A DNA stretch of 64,000 nt from Fasciola hepatica (GCA_948099385.1 CANUEZ040000180.1:570501-634500), one strand, 5' to 3'; shown: positions 23,629 through 35,015, counted from the stretch's first letter. Notes: generated by a model from the sequence alone, not told the origin. Translations and numbers: made by a program.

Positions 23629-23991
23629 TGGGTAATGAGTAGCCCAATTGACGGACCCCAAAGTTAGAACAAGATTGGTTCGCTGATTCTACGGTACTAA
23701 ATTAACAAATTTTACGCATATAAACTATGCACAAACCTCATGTGTACGGCCACAATGTTTAACAACGAAGACCAGAGTTCAACAAAGATGACTGTCAGGT
23801 ACCACCATCACAGCAGTCCGAGTTCGAATCAGAAATATGCCATGGCACATGAGCAAAATACAAACGAATTTTCAAGTGTGGTGGTTGATGCGTGCTGTAA
23901 CTGTTCGAGGGTCAATAAGCTAAGGAGCGTGGTCTGAACAATACGAGTATGCGGCAACGACTGAGGAGGATTTCCACATATGTATGCCACA
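23629..23991 (-). repeat. 5' LTR of the BEL/Pao element
   Basis: It is the partner of 17010-17372: 363 bp, TG...CA ends, six transitions apart. For a minus-strand element this copy would hold the promoter. An apparent 65-codon plus-strand frame, present identically in both LTRs, is antisense to the element and is simply repeated LTR sequence. Confidence 0.93.
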
Positions 23992-24735
23992 TATAGTACA
24001 TCTCACTTGGAGGTTGATGTGCAGGCTTGGGCACATTTTTACAAGAAGGACGCAACTTGTTGGGGAGTTCCACGACGCGAGTGATTGACGGGCAGGGGGA
24101 TAGGACGTATGTACGTAAACCCCGTGATCTCAGTCCTTTCTCGTGTTCAAAGAGAGACTTCGAGACGATCACATAAAAGGGTTAGGGTAATGAAGCGGTT
24201 TTCAGGTCTTGGGCTAGATAGTCTCTTCCAAATGGCTTAGGGTTCCATAACAAAAGGAAACGAGAAGAGGCTGGGAAAAGTTCGGGCTAGGTTGATACTC
24301 AGATGGTTCTTATTTGGCATTAGTGTATTGGCCAGATGGAACTGTGCTCCTGATAGAATGTTAGACCCGAAGACTGCCGAGTTCTTCAAAGGGGTCTTAA
24401 ATAGTAATTGGCGCGAGATATTTTCTGGCGTTTGGCTTTTATTATGCTCACTTGATGGAAGAAGATTAGCACTGTGGTACGCCTGAGGTGTGTTGTAATT
24501 GGCACTTTTACTTGCGGTTTATTGTCCTACTGAACCGTCGCGGTGCTTAGTGTCCCTAGCCGTTGGTGTGCTACGAGGGTTTACTTTTCCCCCTCATTTT
24601 TAGCGGGGATTCGACGAAAAGCATGTTGGGGTGTTAAGCGCACAAATGGTGTGCTAACCTGCAAAAGAATTATGGACGCTTGATTGGACCTGGCTGTTAT
24701 CTGTCCCGTGCAAAATGCGCTGAGGTGAATTGAAA
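23992..24735. other. No recognisable gene
   Basis: Only short open frames occur (for example plus 24292-24486) and none has a known signature. This is the far flank of the BEL/Pao insertion. I could not match it to the LTR fragment on the other flank at 16775-17009. Confidence 0.4.
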
Positions 24736-25340
24736 TATGAGCCCTCGTGGCTTAATAAAGGTAATAATGATAATATTACCAGTAATAATAAAAATAATAG
24801 TGGTTTGTTTCGGAGGCGCCCGAAGCATGCGAGGCGCAGGGACAAGTTTTTACAAGCTGTAGAATAGACTGGCAAAATGCAAGAAAAAGCAGAAATATGC
24901 ATGACAAAAGTAAAGTAGGTAAACTCAGAAGAGAGAATAAAGGGAGACAAAGGTGTGATAAGTGTAGGCACACCGAAGAAAGATTTAGTGAGCTTGAAGG
25001 ACCGCAAGGATGGATTCAAATGAATGCTCGGTTATTTTGAGAGTCAGTGTCAAATGAAAAATCTCACTGATCTAGGTGAGAACATCTGAAAGCCGAACAA
25101 TACAAATTAGAGGAGCTAGAAGTCTGTAAGGGAAATTCTGGTAGAGGGAGACGATGGAGACTGAAGCGAGATGCCCTACAAAGGATTATCTGGCAATGAA
25201 GCGCAAGTACTCTGCAAAAGATGGCCGGAGGAAGGAAAACAAAACTCTTCTCAAGACAGGAAGCGAGCGACTCAAAACAGAGAGAGTGGGTTAGATGAAA
25301 AAATGAGATTTGCTGATTGAATAAGGTTGATGTGAGACAC
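24736..25340 (-). repeat. Probable divergent R1-type 3' end
   Basis: On the minus strand, CCTCGCATGCTTCGGGCG..CCGAAACAAACC runs into an (ATT/ATC)-rich tail at 24736-24790. This parallels the R1 terminus at 4060-4125 (GCATGCCTCGGGTTATCCGAAATAAAC then ATTATC units). The body upstream is too diverged for a confident alignment by eye. Confidence 0.45.
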
Positions 25341-26205
25341 CCAGTGTTTATCTCCCTTTTTACTGTTTGCCGTCCTCGACCACAGCTGGTCAACTGACCA
25401 GTCTGTGATCTTCCTATTTTCTCATTCTTCTTCCAGACCATACCCCCTACTATGGTTTTATTCCTGGTTCCCAAACGGAAACCCTCTCCTCATCCACCGC
25501 CTACTTGATATCGCTTTAAATCTCTACTATCATCCAAATACCCTAGAAGGCTACCAGTCTAAGTCTGGGGATCCCTAATAGACCGGTCCACTAGCCAAAC
25601 GATAACTAATTGTTCGGATAACAAAATTTTCATTTTCTTGCTTCCATAAAAACGATAATCATAACCCACAGCTGGAACACTCTCCAGACTGCCGCACTCC
25701 TGATCTCTTCCAGATTGCATTGGTTACTTGGGTAGCCATCGGCCAAATCGACGTTTATCCCGGATTACCGTAAGGACTGGACGACTTTATCAATGGTTTA
25801 AACCTACACTCTCGCCTGCTGACGTTACATAGGGCACCGTACACGGATAAACAAAACCTCATGAAAGTCTCACCGGATCGCAGAGGTGATTCCTGACACC
25901 AACCATCAACACATCCGCTCAACGTCTATTCCCAAATAATCCAACCCAACAGTTCAATTCTTCCCGCGTTGCAGTACGAAACCAATGACCGGAACCCAGC
26001 CCTTGCAGCTGTCAACTTCGTCAAACCAGCCCTTTTTTACCCGTTTCCCTCAACATTCTACCTGCCACCACCTGCAACCAAGGTCTTTACGGAACAGAAT
26101 ACCAGCCATCTGCAGCCAACCAGAATTTGGTTAGCAATTTTCCATCACATACAAAAAAAAATTTACACTCTTCCAACTTCTCCCTAGCCGAACCATTGAC
26201 GTTTG
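25340..26205 (+). repeat. Repeat R5, copy 1 (upstream part of an R2-type 3' region)
   Basis: It matches the reverse complement of about 39610-40760. Shared words include CCACAGCTGG..CACTCTCCAGACTGCC, GGTTACTTGGGTAGCC, CTACCAGTCT and a coding-like stretch CCTGCAACCAAGGTCTTTACGGAACAGAATACC. In both places R5 leads directly into R2, so the two form one 3' region of about 1.5 kb. Confidence 0.65.
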
Positions 26206-26822
26206 TCTCCACTAATCCGTTTCATTGACGGCTTTTCTTTAAAAGTCCGTTATACGTCCATACACCATTCATGCTCTTCAAAAGTTTACTGAAGTCCCTG
26301 CAAAGCTTTTCGCCTTCATTTGGATTTCCATATGACACTGTAATCACCTGCACAAAAGGTCCGTTTTATTATCACCTTCGACTCACTTGCCTTTATTTCA
26401 CATGCTTCTTCCACAATTAGTTACCCAATGCTGGATCAGTGTCCAATATTCCGCTAGTATCTCTGACTGCACTTTGAAAGCCCCACGCCTGCTTTACTTC
26501 TAACAATGTTCTTTGGCATCTCTTCCGCCCGGTTACTTGTTAGTGACCATCCATTTGTCGCTTATATCAGCAATCCCACGACTGTCCAGCTATCCACACC
26601 GCTCCCAGCGATTTCGAAACCGATTTGGAATTCCCGCCCCAACCATTACCACTTTTGTTCACTCAAACACTACATGACTTAACTGGTGTATTTCGGTTGC
26701 GTGTGATTTATAAATTTAGAATTTGTGAATACCTCACATTGACATGTACTGCTGTATACTCCGATCTTGCCTTGTGCATGTGTGTTGACCACGGTCAAGA
26801 AATATGCTATACTATACTAGAT
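26206..26822 (+). repeat. Repeat R2, copy 2
   Basis: It starts ACTAATCCGTTTCATTGACGG and ends TTGACCACGGTCAAG AAATATGCTATACTATACTAG. It is nearly identical to 28075-28698 and to the reverse complement of 7372-7972. The stem before the tail is conserved, while the tail unit differs between copies. Confidence 0.85.
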
Positions 26823-26924
26823 GTAGGAGAAATGGACGCATCTCACGACGGTCAACAGGATGGTATCCCAAGGAGCGGCCAGCAAGGAACAGCAGGATAA
26901 GGAGTGAACGCATATATATATGTT

Positions 26925-27255
26925 TACAGGAGGAACAGGACCAAAGAACAATAGAGTCCTGGAAAAAGCCATCGGCGACTGGAAGAGGCAGGTAGGGTTA
27001 AGTCGAATAACATAGAATTAGCTTGGGAATATCACTGTGATTTTTCTTCATGACAGTTGACCATGGCGGCTAAACAGAGAAAGAGAGAAAGAAAAAAGTA
27101 TTTGGTAGCACAGAAGGGATACCAGCTATCAAGAGCAGTTCATAAAAGAGGGAAATTGAAGAGGGGATCAAAGAGAACAGGTAAAAATAGATCTAATAAT
27201 CTGATTGATGAAGCTGAGACATGTGGTGACGGTTGATAACGGGAGAAGCCTTAGA
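26925..27255. repeat. Repeat R4, copy 1
   Basis: It matches 34690-35015 in the same orientation. Shared words include ATATATATATG, GACCATGGCGGCT, AGAGAAAGAGA, GTTCATAAAA, ATAGATCTAATAATCTGATTGATG and TGACGGTTGATAA.GGGAGAAGC. It lies between the R2 tail (26822) and the R1 tail (27265). Confidence 0.75.
27063..27236 (+). other. Short, very basic open frame within R4
   Basis: ATG at 27063 opens 57 codons ending in TGA at 27234-27236. It begins MAAKQRKRERKKY and about a third of its residues are Lys or Arg. The second R4 copy keeps MAAQRRERKRKE but stops after about 15 codons. It may be only a purine-rich run read by chance. I assign no function. Confidence 0.2.
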
Positions 27256-27397
27256 AAATACCAATAATATTATTTATTATGGTTTTTTTTCGGATAACCC
27301 CGAGGCATTCTGTACCGCAAGATCGAACGGTATGGTTAGAGGCAGAGTCCGAATCCCAAGAGGATGCTTCAGGTGTGTGCACTCGATATTGTACAGG

Positions 27398-28966
27398 TAT
27401 ATTGTCTTGAGGCCCAACCTTAACGTTCATTGGACTGGCATTAAGCGAGCAGAGCGGAGAAAAAGGTTGAACGTTATGAAGTTTTTATGCGGAAGATAAG
27501 AATGATGTCTTCAGTTTCGTTGCGAAAATTTGTTTTTATTTACGAATATTTAGTATATAAGCCGGCTCGCCTCCACTGACGGCCGTGGCTGGTCTCGCTG
27601 ACGGTGCTGCCGTTGATGTTCGGTGGATCGCAAACAGTGTAGTGTGGGAACTCCCGTAGCTGTCGGCAATTATGCTGGGAAAGAGTGAAGTGGATCGTTC
27701 AGCGTGAGGAGATTCATGATGAACCTGTAAGTACCAAGTTAAATGGTCAGAAACGCCGCATTGACGTTGCTATTGCTATGCAATAACTGGATACTGGAAG
27801 CCTTTGGCCTGTCTTATTTTGGGAGTGCTTTGCCAAAGTTATGAACCATAGTTCAGTGACTCAAGTACAGGTTACGAAAAATAGATTCTATTTCAGATAC
27901 GGCCACCACCAGACTGCCGTAAAAATAAATTTTTGTAGCCTTCAATTTGCTTCTGAGCCAGTGATAACAGTGATCACTAGTATATTGCGAGAAGGCGTAG
28001 TTCGAATATGATCACTGAGGTGTCTTAAATTAGGCTCCGGACAACGATTTTAAGTATTTACGACTTGTACTCTTTTAACTAATCCGTTTCATTGACGGCT
28101 TTTCTTTTCTTTAATAGTCCGTTATATGTCCATACACCATTCATGCTCTTCAAAAGTTCACTGAAGTCCCTGCAAATCTTTTCGCCTTCATTTGAATTTC
28201 CATATGACACTGTAATCACCTGCACAAAAGGTCCGTTTTATTATCACCTTTGAATCACTTGACTTTGTTTCACATGCTTCCTCCACAATTAGTTACCCAA
28301 TGCTGGATCAGTGTCCAATATCCCGCTGGTATCTCTGACTGCACTTTGAAAGCCCCACGCTTGCTTTACTTCTAACAATGTTCTTTGGCATCTCTTACGC
28401 CCGGTTACTTGTTAGTGACCGTCCATTTGTTGCTTATATCAGCAATTCCACGACTGTCCAGCTAACCACACCGCGCCCCAGCGATTTCGAAACCGATTCG
28501 AAATTCCCGCCTCAACCATTGCCACTTTAGTTTACTCAAACACTACATGACTTTACTGTTGTATTTCGGTTGCTGTGATTTATAAATTTAGAATTTGTGA
28601 ATACCTCACATTGACATGTATTGCTGTATACTCTGATCTTGCCTTGTGCATGTGTATTGACCACGGTCAAGAAATATACTATAACTATAACTATAACTCA
28701 CTAAAAGGCGTCATGCAAATAGCCGTCCCCACTCTCTCAAATAGGTTGTGGAAATACCTAAGTGGTTTTAGGAATCCTTCTATGCACGTATAAGAGATAA
28801 TCAAAGCGTACGTGAAGCAGCGTTCATTTCAAAAATAATACAGCATGAGTTGCATTACCGCGCATTTAGCTGTAAAATTCACCACTATGCATATCAGCTA
28901 CAGAACTCTCTTTTAAACTGGCCGCAAAATCTTAAATAGCTCGCCGTTGGACTGCAGAACGTTAAC
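27398..28966. mobile_element. Insertion inside R1 with 10-bp flanking duplication
   Basis: The insert starts TATATTGTCTTGAGG and ends GCAGAACGTTAAC, flanked by ATTGTACAGG on both sides. It contains R2 copy 3 (28075-28698) plus about 680 bp upstream and 270 bp downstream that I cannot classify. No matching terminal inverted repeats and no terminal tail are visible, so the class of element is unclear. A TATA-like GTATATAAGCC lies at 27553. Confidence 0.55.
28075..28698 (+). repeat. Repeat R2, copy 3
   Basis: It begins ACTAATCCGTTTCATTGACGG and ends with the TTGACCACGGTCAA stem followed by AAGAAATATACTATAACTATAACTATAACT. The tail unit here is ATAACT, against ACTAT in the other copies. This fits tail growth during target-primed reverse transcription. 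Confidence 0.85.
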
Positions 28967-30604
28967 ATTGTACAGGAGAAAGTAATAAAGTCACTCTTTA
29001 GGGCGGCGTCCGGCAAATTTGAACTCAATGTCGGGTTGCCAAGCCGGTAAAGTCAGGGTGGAGCTAGTCAAAGGTAGTAGACTCTTACTCACTTATTACG
29101 AAAAAGGGACTGTGCAACAAGAGAATTGAACAAAACAGACGGAAGTTTTGTTCACCTTGAGGAAAAGAACTTTCCAAGAGAGCCATGAACCAGCTATAGC
29201 CCTCCGCGGAGTAAGGCACGGCTTCGTATTGAGACTCATACGATGAAAGCAATGAATTAACGGACCAAGCCCAAGAAAAATCCTTCAAAGACTACCCTTG
29301 AAATACTTGGTGACCAAATATCGACTGAGTCAGGCAAAAACCCAGCAAAGGACTCATTTGTAGAGAAAGATTGCCTAGATGGTGATAAAAGAATTGGCCG
29401 GATGTAAACGTAATCGTTGCGCACGTTGTTTACTTTCAGAAAAGTGGAATGTGATGCACCAAAATGGAAATGGGAACTGGGCGACAAATCAAATTGTGAT
29501 ACTTAGCCATGATAGTCGCAGATACTCGGTTTGCAAAGATGAGTATTCAAGTGATAGGTAAGTATTTACTTATGATTATCGTTATCTAAGGGCTGAACAT
29601 GATGACCAGAGAGATGCAAGGATCAAACGTTTCTGACAGGACTTACCTAGATAGAACATTGAATATGAAAAAGCTTCAAGCAACCGATGAATGCATTTGC
29701 GAAGTTGGACAGTGAAGTAGTTGACGGGTAAAATACTATCTGTTCGTATTCTTTGTAGAAGGTTGATAGTATGCTAATGACAGATCGAAAAGCTGCGATA
29801 CAGATGTCTCTCAGATGTGAATATATGGGGAGGGCATGAATCTTTGCAAGGTGAGGATATTGCAATGCCACAGCCGTGTGGGCGAACAGAATGACAGATA
29901 GATAAAGCGAACTACCAAGATATCGCCGACTGTTGGGATGCTCTGGAGACAAATATTCTTCAGTGAAATATACTGTTTGGACTTTGTGGGACTGAAGTGT
30001 ATGGCAACAATAAATGTGACGTTTTGCAAATATATCGGTAACTGTGATAAAAAAGGGCGAGTTTAATCTTGGGGATCGGTCAAGTTTGCGAATGGGACAA
30101 GCAGGTGGTTTGGCACGAATCCTCGGGAAAAAGGATCAAGAATGGTAAGCCAAGTACGGAAACGGTCTTTTAAGCCCGCGATAATTGTGTGCCAGGGAAA
30201 GTAGATTCTGCCGGGCGTAAGAAGCGGTAAGTTAAGATGGCGACGATGGAGACGAGTACGATGAAAATTGGTGATAACTGAGGGAGATGGCTCCATAGTT
30301 GCAGCATTTCCGGTGTATAAATGTTTTTTGCCGCAACCTGTGCTTGTGGGTGGGGCTGACCTTGCTCTAGACACCCAACCTGAAAACCATTTTGGTGACA
30401 GAAGGTGCGATCCGCCATCCTAGCTGCGCCCACACATCGTTGCAGAAGTCTTGCACGCCCAATGTGCGCCGGCCGAAGCGGTGGATCTGAATACGCCCTG
30501 CACCGGTGGGCTCCGCTTGAGTGATATTGGGTGTCTGTTTGCTGCTAGAAGTTGAGCGAACAACAGCAGTATATGCCCAGCTCGAGTACTGATGATTTGT
30601 TGGG

Positions 30605-31446
30605 GATCAGATGACCACCTATACTAAACTTTTCCGGAGGGACATGACACTTGTATGTAAGAGTGCAGATTTTGTCCGCCGAGAACTTCATTACCCAATC
30701 GGAACACCATGAATTGAGCGTCCGTAAGTCTCGCGATATTTTCGCAATTATGGTCGAAGGTGTACAACAACTTTACATCGTCAGCTATTAAAGACGGAGT
30801 TCCATGGCGAACCACGGTAAATATATCATTCATGTACATGAGAAACAACAACGGGCCCAGTATACTACCTTGGATCACAATGCTGGTTACATGGCTGGGC
30901 ATGGAAATTGCGCCATCCATGTTTACCACTTGACTGCGCGGGGGCGAGCACGATTCCAGCCAGGCATATAGTGGGTCAGCATGCCGTGAGCCTTAGCCTT
31001 TGACAACAAACGAATATGAGACACCCGGTCAAAGGCCTTAGACATGTCTAGAAAGACCGAGATCACTGCCTTACCATCACTGGCAGCTATCGTAATAAGG
31101 TTCGGAAAGTCAGTCATACAAGTTGCGCAGGGTCGATGTTTTAGGAAACCGTGCTGACCTTCACTTGTGAGGTTATTTTTTAGGAGATGATCTGTTAGTT
31201 TAACTTTTATTAATCTTTCCATAATCCTCTATACTAGTGGGTTTGATTCACAGGCTTGTAGTTGGCCGGGTCTTCCCGTGTTCCCTTCTTATGAATTGGA
31301 ATTATCACCGGAGTTTTCCACTGTATAGGGTACCAACTAAAGCGCATAGACAGATTGAATAAATTCGATAAAATAATTGGGATATGTGGGCCTTTCAATT
31401 GAAAGATGGTCGATGGTACCAAATCCGATCCGGGGTGGAAAGACAT
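30605..31446 (-). pseudogene. Reverse transcriptase of the 30.6-34.6 kb non-LTR element
   Basis: Frames give DLVPSTIFQLKGPHIPIILS, IIPIHKKGTREDPANYKPV, GQHGFLKHRPCATCM, FLDMSKAFDRVSHIRLL, IVIQGSILGPLLFLMYMND and SLIADDVKLLYTF. The two catalytic aspartates (ADD) and SKAFD are intact. There is a stop plus frameshift near 31225 and another at about 30925. The sequence ends before the thumb. Confidence 0.9.
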
Positions 31447-31967
31447 TTTGATATTTGAAATTAAAGGCTCAATTTCAGGGGCAGGAACGTTACAGAAGAA
31501 AGTGGCTCACATGACGGTACTGGTGGATTGTAGAAAAATGGTACTGTCACTAATTAATGGAGAAGCAAAAACTTGTTAAGTGCTTCTGCTTTGTCCAGCG
31601 GTTTGTCGAGGCACGTGTTATTGAAAGAGATAGAAGAGGTAGATTAAGTTGTTTTGGGGTTCCTCGATTCCATCAGTTTTGCAAAAATCTCGACTTTCTT
31701 GGTGTTACGTAAGGCCCTGTGTTCCTGTTGTATTATTTCATTCTCGGAGTACGGTTTCATCGTATCGAATAAAGGAATTACCTGCATAAACGGTGAAAAG
31801 CCCCTTGTTTCAAGATAAACGCTTTGGAGTCTACTAAGCTTCAGGTTGAGACAAGATAATTTATTCTCTTTAGGGCGGATTAAAGATCCTTTTGGCGGGG
31901 TTATTCCGTTGAGGCATCGTTCAAAGATTTGGACTTAAAAAGAAGGAGTTCCAATTTTGGCTGCTAA

Positions 31968-32906
31968 TCAGAGAAGGCAGCATGTTACAGTTAGATTTAT
32001 AATATGGTTTATGTTGGATGTCGGCTGTTTATCCTTTATGGGCACAATGAAGCGGCAGTGGACAGTTGCGTGATCATTCCTGGGTAGGTTATCCTGAACT
32101 TTTGTTAAAACCTGAATTAATCCTAGAAACAAGATTAAGTCTAGAGTGTGGTCGCGTCTGGTTGGGGAAGTGACGTGCTGTTTCCATCCTCCTAGGTGAA
32201 TTGCATTCAAAAACTGTGGTAAACGGCTTGATGCTGTGAGTGTTGTGCAGCACATTTATGATGCATTAAAGTCAACAGGTACCAATTTTGAGCTTACTTT
32301 AAGATCACTAATTAGGCTGAGTGCCTAGATAATTTGCAGGAAGCCGTCAGAACTAGATCTAGGCTGACGATATACGCAACCTAGTATCAGTTCTTGACGT
32401 TCGAATTCAACGTTCGGCCATACAGAGTAGACAATGCAGTCTAGGATAGGATTCTGAAAGCTTGTCGCCCTGAGAGTTTCCTTTACATACACTAGACAGT
32501 TTCCACCACTTTGATGTGTTTTGCCTTTGCTGAAGGATTTTTAGCCGAGTACCTCAATGTCCTCTACTAGACAGGAGTACGATAACCAAGATTCAGTCAC
32601 TGAAATAAAGTTATAGTCGTTTGTTATTGCAGCTGATCGTATGTATTGGATTTTGTTCCTAATAGAGCGTGCATTGACCAATAGCAATGTGAAAGTTCCA
32701 GTGCTTTTGGCGTCATCATTGATATTAGCACTTACAGTTCGTTGACCGCTGCATTTAACCTGAAAAGAATCATCAGCTCGGGGTGCCAGCCTCCTTAAGT
32801 TGTCATTCGCAAAGAGAGGACTTGGGTCTGCATGTGGAACGTTAAATGACGGGGTATTAGGTATTACACTACTATACGGCTGATTAGAACGGTTCGTGTG
32901 AGGCAT
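31968..32906 (-). pseudogene. APE-type endonuclease of the 30.6-34.6 kb non-LTR element
   Basis: The frame 32541-32906 ends with LLVNARSIRNKIQYIRSAA and FISVTESWLS, the N and ET motifs of this endonuclease. After a stop come SGGNCLVYVKE, LILGCVYR and VPVDFNAS (the GDFN motif with its Gly replaced). The frame 31968-32255 gives GGWKQHVTSPTRRDHTLDLI, with NDHATVHCRF standing for the usual SDH. The family nicks target DNA to prime reverse transcription. Stops at 32538 and 32256 and the loss of the SDH serine show decay. Confidence 0.85.
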
Positions 32907-32921
32907 ATCTAGGTTATGAGG

Positions 32922-34338
32922 CTATGTTGTGCCCACGGTGAGTGTGGAAAAAAATAGGCACTTTTGGATGGATATGGGGTATCCGCCGCTAGATGGTGGG
33001 ATATTCGATGCGCTTGGATAGCTTAACGGAAGGGGAGGTAGGGAAGATGGAAACAATGGGAAATTAGGCTGATGGGAAGGTTCCGTCGGTCCGGAGTTAG
33101 GTATGAAAGCAGTTCGCTCAATATACCACCTATTTTTAATACGGGTATGGTCTAATTGTTGTTGTATCATCATCTTGGAAGTGCTATTTTGTTCCATATG
33201 CTGAGAGATACGAGGGTATCTCAAATGAGGGAAGTCGGTCGGCGACGACTTTGGTCTAGGGAAAGCACGATCGTTGCCGTTTTTCATGCATCCCCGTATC
33301 TTTTGTCCGCACGGAGTCTTAGCCTTGGGAACTAACCTCTCGTTGACCCCCTCTCCTAGACGTTTATTTATTGTCGGCGACATACGTGGCATACGAGTGG
33401 CACGCATGGGCTTTTCGTCAGTTTTTAAATGGGGGCCTATGGGGGCAGATATTATTGCTGCAGGCTCAATTTCATTCAGAACTTGAAGTCCCGTGGAACG
33501 GTCGTCCGGAGCTGGAGGCGTAATATGAGGACCCTCCTGGGATGAGCCCGTAGGTGTTGTCGATAAGTGTCGTCGTTTTGGATGGGGTGGCTGTGGGGAG
33601 GTGGGGAAAGGTTCGTCTAGGTTAACTAGCCCTGTGGATGTTTTAGGGATAGAAGAGTGACGGGTTTTGTTGATCCTTGGTAAAGTGCTTGGGAAAGTGG
33701 GTGACTTCTGCTTCTTAATGCCAATGTGAATGGAACTTATAGCTGCACATCTTATCACTTCTCTTTGCAGTTGCGTTCTGTCAGCTTGTATCTTGATTCA
33801 TTTAAACTGTGAAGCAGTTGCGACTATGCGCTGTTTAGTGATGAATTCTCTGGCGATTTTTTCATCAAGAAATTGGAATAGAAGGGGACAAGATTGCCTC
33901 TGTGAACTTTTTCTTGGTCTTCTGCAGTGACATGGGAAGTGGGCCATTCCCGCTGCTTGGAGGATAGCAGATTTACCCACTGTGATGTCTAGCAAATCAG
34001 GGATGCTGAAGACAACTGCATTTTTGCATTCTGCAGCTGTCGCAGGATTTCCGATGCTACTGAGTCAAGAAACCGACCAGCTGCTATTAGGTTCTGGGGA
34101 CCAGGGAGGGCTCAAGAAGGTAGGTTAATGGTGTTAGTTTTGATAATATATTATCAATCGATGCGATCTGAATAGACACACTTGCCAAGTTACTTTCAAT
34201 GGCGCTGGCTCTTCTACTGGCATCCCCAAATATTTCGACCATATTGGGTGTATCTTTGTGTTCGGGTCGTTTGGGTTTCTGATTTGCCGTAGAGCGAGAA
34301 GCCGCTGGTTGAGACCGTTTGCTCGTAAACCTTGCCAA
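32922..34338 (-). pseudogene. ORF1 of the 30.6-34.6 kb non-LTR element
   Basis: The longest uninterrupted frame in the window (278 codons, 32922-33758) is Pro/Ser/Thr-rich, with basic patches and PHPKRRH and PSSLPPLPLSYP runs. Upstream frames 34087-34338 (basic MARFTSKRSQPAASR start; then EIFGDASRRASAIESNLASV, heptad-like) and 33798-33995 suggest a basic, coiled-coil N-terminus. I see no RRM, zinc knuckle or PHD finger. The probable role, from position alone, is the RNA-binding ORF1p of the element. Confidence 0.6.
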
Positions 34339-34689
34339 TGCTTTTTGCGGAATATTGGTGGTAGGCGATATGATCTATGATGACCACTACTACTATGACT
34401 AACGGATAGACAACCCAGGGGTTGGTAACTAAAGCTAGTGCTGTTTTTTTCTGTAGCTAACTCTGGGTGGCTCACATGAATTATGATGGACTGAGAGTTT
34501 GGATAAAGGAAGGATCTATTAAATATGACAAAGTCGAAAAGTTTTGTATAGGTTGTTGGAGAAATATTCCTGCAAAAACTAATATGAAAAATTAGCGAAA
34601 TCCACAATTCCTAGCCATGTTGTCGCGCAGCACAGCAGCAGTAGGTCGATAGATGGCGTGGGAGCGAGGAACTGCAGAATGCAGAACGA

Positions 34690-35015
34690 ATGCATATACA
34701 CATGTATGTGAATATATGTATATATATATATGTATGCACATATTAGGAGCAGGTAAGGTTTGGTCGAATGGTTGTAGAATCAACTTTGGAATATCGTGGT
34801 GAATTATCTTTATGACAGGTGACCATGGCGGCTCAACGGAGAGAGAGAAAGAGAAAAGAATGTGAAAGAACATAAGTGTTCACGGGTGTGAAAAACAGTT
34901 CATAAAATAGAAGGGATTGAGGAGAGGATCGAAGAAAACAGGTAAGAATGGATCTAATAATCTGATTGATGAATTTGAAACCTGTGATGACGGTTGATAA
35001 TGGGAGAAGCATTAG
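34690..35015. repeat. Repeat R4, copy 2
   Basis: Same orientation as 26925-27255. It contains TATATATATATATGTATGC, GACCATGGCGGCTCAACGG and ATGGATCTAATAATCTGATTGATG, ending TTGATAATGGGAGAAGC. The micro-ORF seen in copy 1 is truncated here. Confidence 0.75.

Larger units (their letters stand above)
17010..23991 (-). mobile_element. Complete BEL/Pao LTR retrotransposon, frameshifted
   Basis: This is a 6.98-kb unit bounded by two 363-bp LTRs. In minus-strand order it contains Gag with a zinc knuckle, aspartic protease, reverse transcriptase with YVDD, RNase H-like region and integrase, the order diagnostic of BEL/Pao pol. The flanks are AATAG (17005-17009) and TATAG (23992-23996), a 4-of-5 match consistent with the 5-bp target-site duplication of this superfamily. 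The purine-rich run AGGAGGATTTAGTGGG abuts the 3' LTR. I could not recognise a tRNA primer site next to the 5' LTR. Coding regions have several frameshifts and stops, so the copy is not autonomous. Confidence 0.92.
27265..30560 (-). repeat. Repeat R1, copy 2, interrupted by a 1.57-kb insertion
   Basis: Inverted relative to 2290-4125. The 3' end with its AT-rich tail is at 27265-27397 and the remainder at 28967-30560. Both halves are flanked at the break by ATTGTACAGG (27388-27397 and 28967-28976), so the intervening segment looks like a later insertion with a 10-bp target duplication. R1 directly follows the RT remnant that ends near 30605 on the same strand. Confidence 0.7.
30605..34607 (-). 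mobile_element. Non-LTR retrotransposon (CR1/jockey type): ORF1, EN, partial RT
   Basis: On the minus strand there is an ORF1 (34338 to 32922), an APE-type endonuclease (32906 to 31968), a linker and an RT (31446 to 30624), in that order, about 4 kb in all. RT stops just past the catalytic box, and the C-terminal thumb is missing. The R1 3' region then follows at 30560. Stops and frameshifts break ORF2 into at least five pieces. The layout and motifs match the element at 36-44 kb. Confidence 0.85.

Noticed and set aside
27548..27570. GTATATAAGCC as the promoter of a gene
   Set aside because: No coding sequence follows. It lies in an unclassified insert, and TATA-like words are frequent in this sequence.
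32922..33758. 278-codon Pro/Ser-rich minus frame as a host gene
   Set aside because: It sits directly upstream of the endonuclease of a non-LTR element on the same strand and is preceded by a basic coiled-coil-like segment, so it is best read as ORF1.
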